Below, piece by piece: positions 6,101-6,496 of a DNA stretch of 6,496 nucleotides. The notes under the pieces were generated by a model. The model did not search any database. It was given only the letters and a program-made list of their open reading frames with translations, and was not told where the DNA came from. Numbering within the stretch: position 1 is the stretch's first letter; each line of letters opens with the position of its first letter. This DNA comes from Sphingobacterium sp. (GTDB lineage Bacteria; Bacteroidota; Bacteroidia; SpSt-205), in contig JAPYWM010000077.1 of NCBI GenBank assembly GCA_028276345.1, positions 1 through 6,496 of the forward strand, read 5' to 3'. The position numbers and the translations under genes are program-made.

Positions 6101-6496
6101 AGGGCGCAGTAGAGGACGGAAACGCCTGCGCTATTAAACCCGTCGCTCCTGTACTCCAACTCGCTACGGCTCCGGGCGGGAGACCACCGGCTACACTGCC
6201 TTGCAGCTGAACCCCACCGGGATCATTCACGCAAATCTCCCGGGGCGTCACCGTCATCGAGAGGCTGCCTAAGACCGACACCTGTACCGACTGCCCCGCC
6301 GCCGCAAAGTTCCCGCACTTATCCGCTACAGTATTCCCGTCGCTCCCAGACTGCAGAGTAATCGTATAGGTCCCCGTGCTTAACGTCCCCCCTACCTCTA
6401 TCCACACCTCATAGCTGAATAAACCGCCTCCCATGCAACCCGCCGCTATGACATTGAGCCCACCACTGATGGAAAAATCCGAACCATTAGCGGCGA
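3117..6496 (-). CDS. Giant T9SS-secreted surface protein: Ig-like, interrupted beta-helix, PKD, CHU_C domain (5' end missing)
   Basis: 1125 residues are visible; the frame is open to the right edge, so the first in-window Met (6434) is not the start and the signal peptide is out of view. Order in the visible part: an Ig/Big-like domain (1-75, with LQSGSDGNTVADKCGN); two Ig-like stretches (about 78-238); the start of a right-handed parallel beta-helix (243-403, VLYVTPTGS, IKLAQGTYIL, IILEGGYD); a glycine-rich insertion (404-696); returning beta-helix-like strands (704-785); two Ig-like domains (about 794-950); a PKD domain (970-1040, FTWFFGDGG and HLYSPGVYTLTL); and a CHU_C type B sorting domain (1044-1125, PNVFTPNGDGINDVW and IRIYDRWGKILYQG). 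By family knowledge the CHU_C domain directs export through the T9SS to the cell surface or medium. An adhesin or surface-coat role is inferred. No enzymatic residues are recognised. Many paired Cys suggest disulfides. It stands alone in the window. Confidence 0.93.
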   Translation of the reverse strand, partial: AANGSDFSISGGLNVIAAGCMGGGLFSYEVWIEVGGTLSTGTYTITLQSGSDGNTVADKCGNFAAAGQSVQVSVLGSLSMTVTPREICVNDPGGVQLQGSVAGGLPPGAVASWSTGATGLIAQAFPSSTAPYFEEPYWEYYTLTVTLGSCTYSLVDSVRVHPLPRAELVPAVVYTCGGRPVELTGLASILGGTWEKLLPSGSWQGLPAPVVLEPGVHQVRYQTPAGCISETLTVQVVDAPLTQGACNVLYVTPTGSPTGAGTPDDPLSLEAALTRLQCRKGLIKLAQGTYILMRPITTVTDSIILEGGYDPAAGWVKRSTPGLTVLRRTATNVEGCQTLSPRLTAFQIHGAKAFRLQDLTIAVENAPAASAACADGRGISTYGLYLRDCAGYEIVRCQLLVGDASAGEAGAPGQDGRPGGNGQCGGAGAAATPGFGFCLPPLGTPPPASAGAGGAGGSSPVGHGGGNGGSSTFMNNGSGGQSGGGPSGGIGGTAGSLCFTGLIGGGNCACTQVALPGVPPASGGNGQDGQNGLPGQNGANGTAGQVIEGFWRPGSRGKPGQDGTHGSGGGGGGGGGGGSNIIPPNCPTIGAGGGGGGGGGEGGKGGKGGSGGGSSFAAVLVGNGAGSAWIQCYLSAGQAGAGGPGGPGGQGGAGGLGAGPCVAFDGGCNAGNGGKGGNGGRGGNGGQGGNGLPGQAQPLLQTGTPPILTEVTFNLSAQPTIEVGTAHCTGVDINFSGSAPGSFTSLGADASPSSLPTNTGTAQYTAPGAKDLTFAGQNYPRFWTILTSPDQISLQILPREDTFCAGTITLFSSEAFALAYEWTVTQNGQPVPFQTNRDTVRFIAQVGRYTIRLRVQTLCCGWVGPVEKEITVIEAPVIRATGAAGCFPLLLQAELVSGGAGGTFVWYDSRGDSVGAGAQLILPGPVADSTYSVEYRVGSCGSSRVSVSVQGVPTPVLTGVSATPPLQPAPEGPVNIDFTALYQAPAGSPVNFTWFFGDGGQYSSSQPQAAHLYSPGVYTLTLIAAIGDCRDTLTVTVEVLGSRQLIIPNVFTPNGDGINDVWIPVGAGIRRMDIRIYDRWGKILYQGAGPWRGEEAIEGIYTYVVDVEFLDGSRVSRAGTVTLLR
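4407..5285 (-). repeat. Glycine-rich, partly collagen-like coding segment within the beta-helix
   Basis: About 293 codons of the large surface protein dominated by Gly. Some stretches follow Gly-X-Y triplets (for example GEAGAPGQDGRPGGNG, GQDGQNGLPGQNGANG), others are GGN/GGK/GGR/GGQ triplets (4422-4484), others pure Gly runs of 11 and 9. Short breaks with Cys and hydrophobic residues (SSFAAVLVGN, AWIQCYLSAG, GPCVAFDGGCNAG) look like individual beta-helix rungs, suggesting that Gly-rich loops project from successive turns. The composition produces long spurious open frames on the opposite strand. Confidence 0.8.
4764..4799. repeat. 9-bp tandem repeat encoding poly-Gly
   Basis: The plus-strand unit GCCACCACC occurs three times in a row (4764-4790) and once with a single change (GCCACTACC, 4791-4799). 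On the minus strand it encodes GGT/GGC glycine codons plus one Ser. The unit is a multiple of three, so copy-number change by slippage would alter the loop length without shifting the frame. Confidence 0.8.

Overview
The window looks like chromosomal DNA from a fairly GC-rich member of the Bacteroidota or a close relative. Three things point there. The large gene ends in a gliding-motility-type (CHU_C, type B) sorting domain of the type IX secretion system (T9SS). The partial HisRS carries the signature wording I associate with Bacteroidota enzymes. The three ribosomal-protein genes lack clear Shine-Dalgarno (SD) sequences. I cannot name a genus.

Layout. (1) Positions 1-2085, minus strand: a tightly packed translation operon read right to left, rplM (L13), rpsI (S9), rpsB (S2), hisS (5' part only; it runs off the left edge). 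rplM and rpsI overlap as ATGA, rpsI and rpsB are 1 nt apart, and hisS starts inside rpsB with a 53-bp overlap and its own AGGAGG. (2) Positions 2086-2397: a gene-free leader/promoter region upstream of rplM containing a long-armed inverted repeat. (3) Positions 2398-2747, plus strand: the broken 5' part of a REP-associated tyrosine transposase (RAYT/Y1_Tnp) gene, running straight into a cluster of GC-rich palindromic repeats. (4) Positions 2748-3116: no convincing gene, one GC-rich hairpin with complementary A/T flanks. (5) Positions 3117-6496, minus strand: the C-terminal 1125 residues of a very large secreted protein (5' end beyond the window) with Ig-like domains, a parallel beta-helix interrupted by a roughly 290-residue glycine-rich, partly collagen-like segment, more Ig-like domains, a PKD domain and the T9SS C-terminal signal.

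The translation operon and the surface-protein gene look functionally unrelated. The stretch between them has collected a mobile-element remnant and repeats. I do not see a new multi-gene system. The most unusual items are the glycine-rich insertion within the beta-helix, the rpsB/hisS overlap, and the decayed RAYT with its embedded palindromes.
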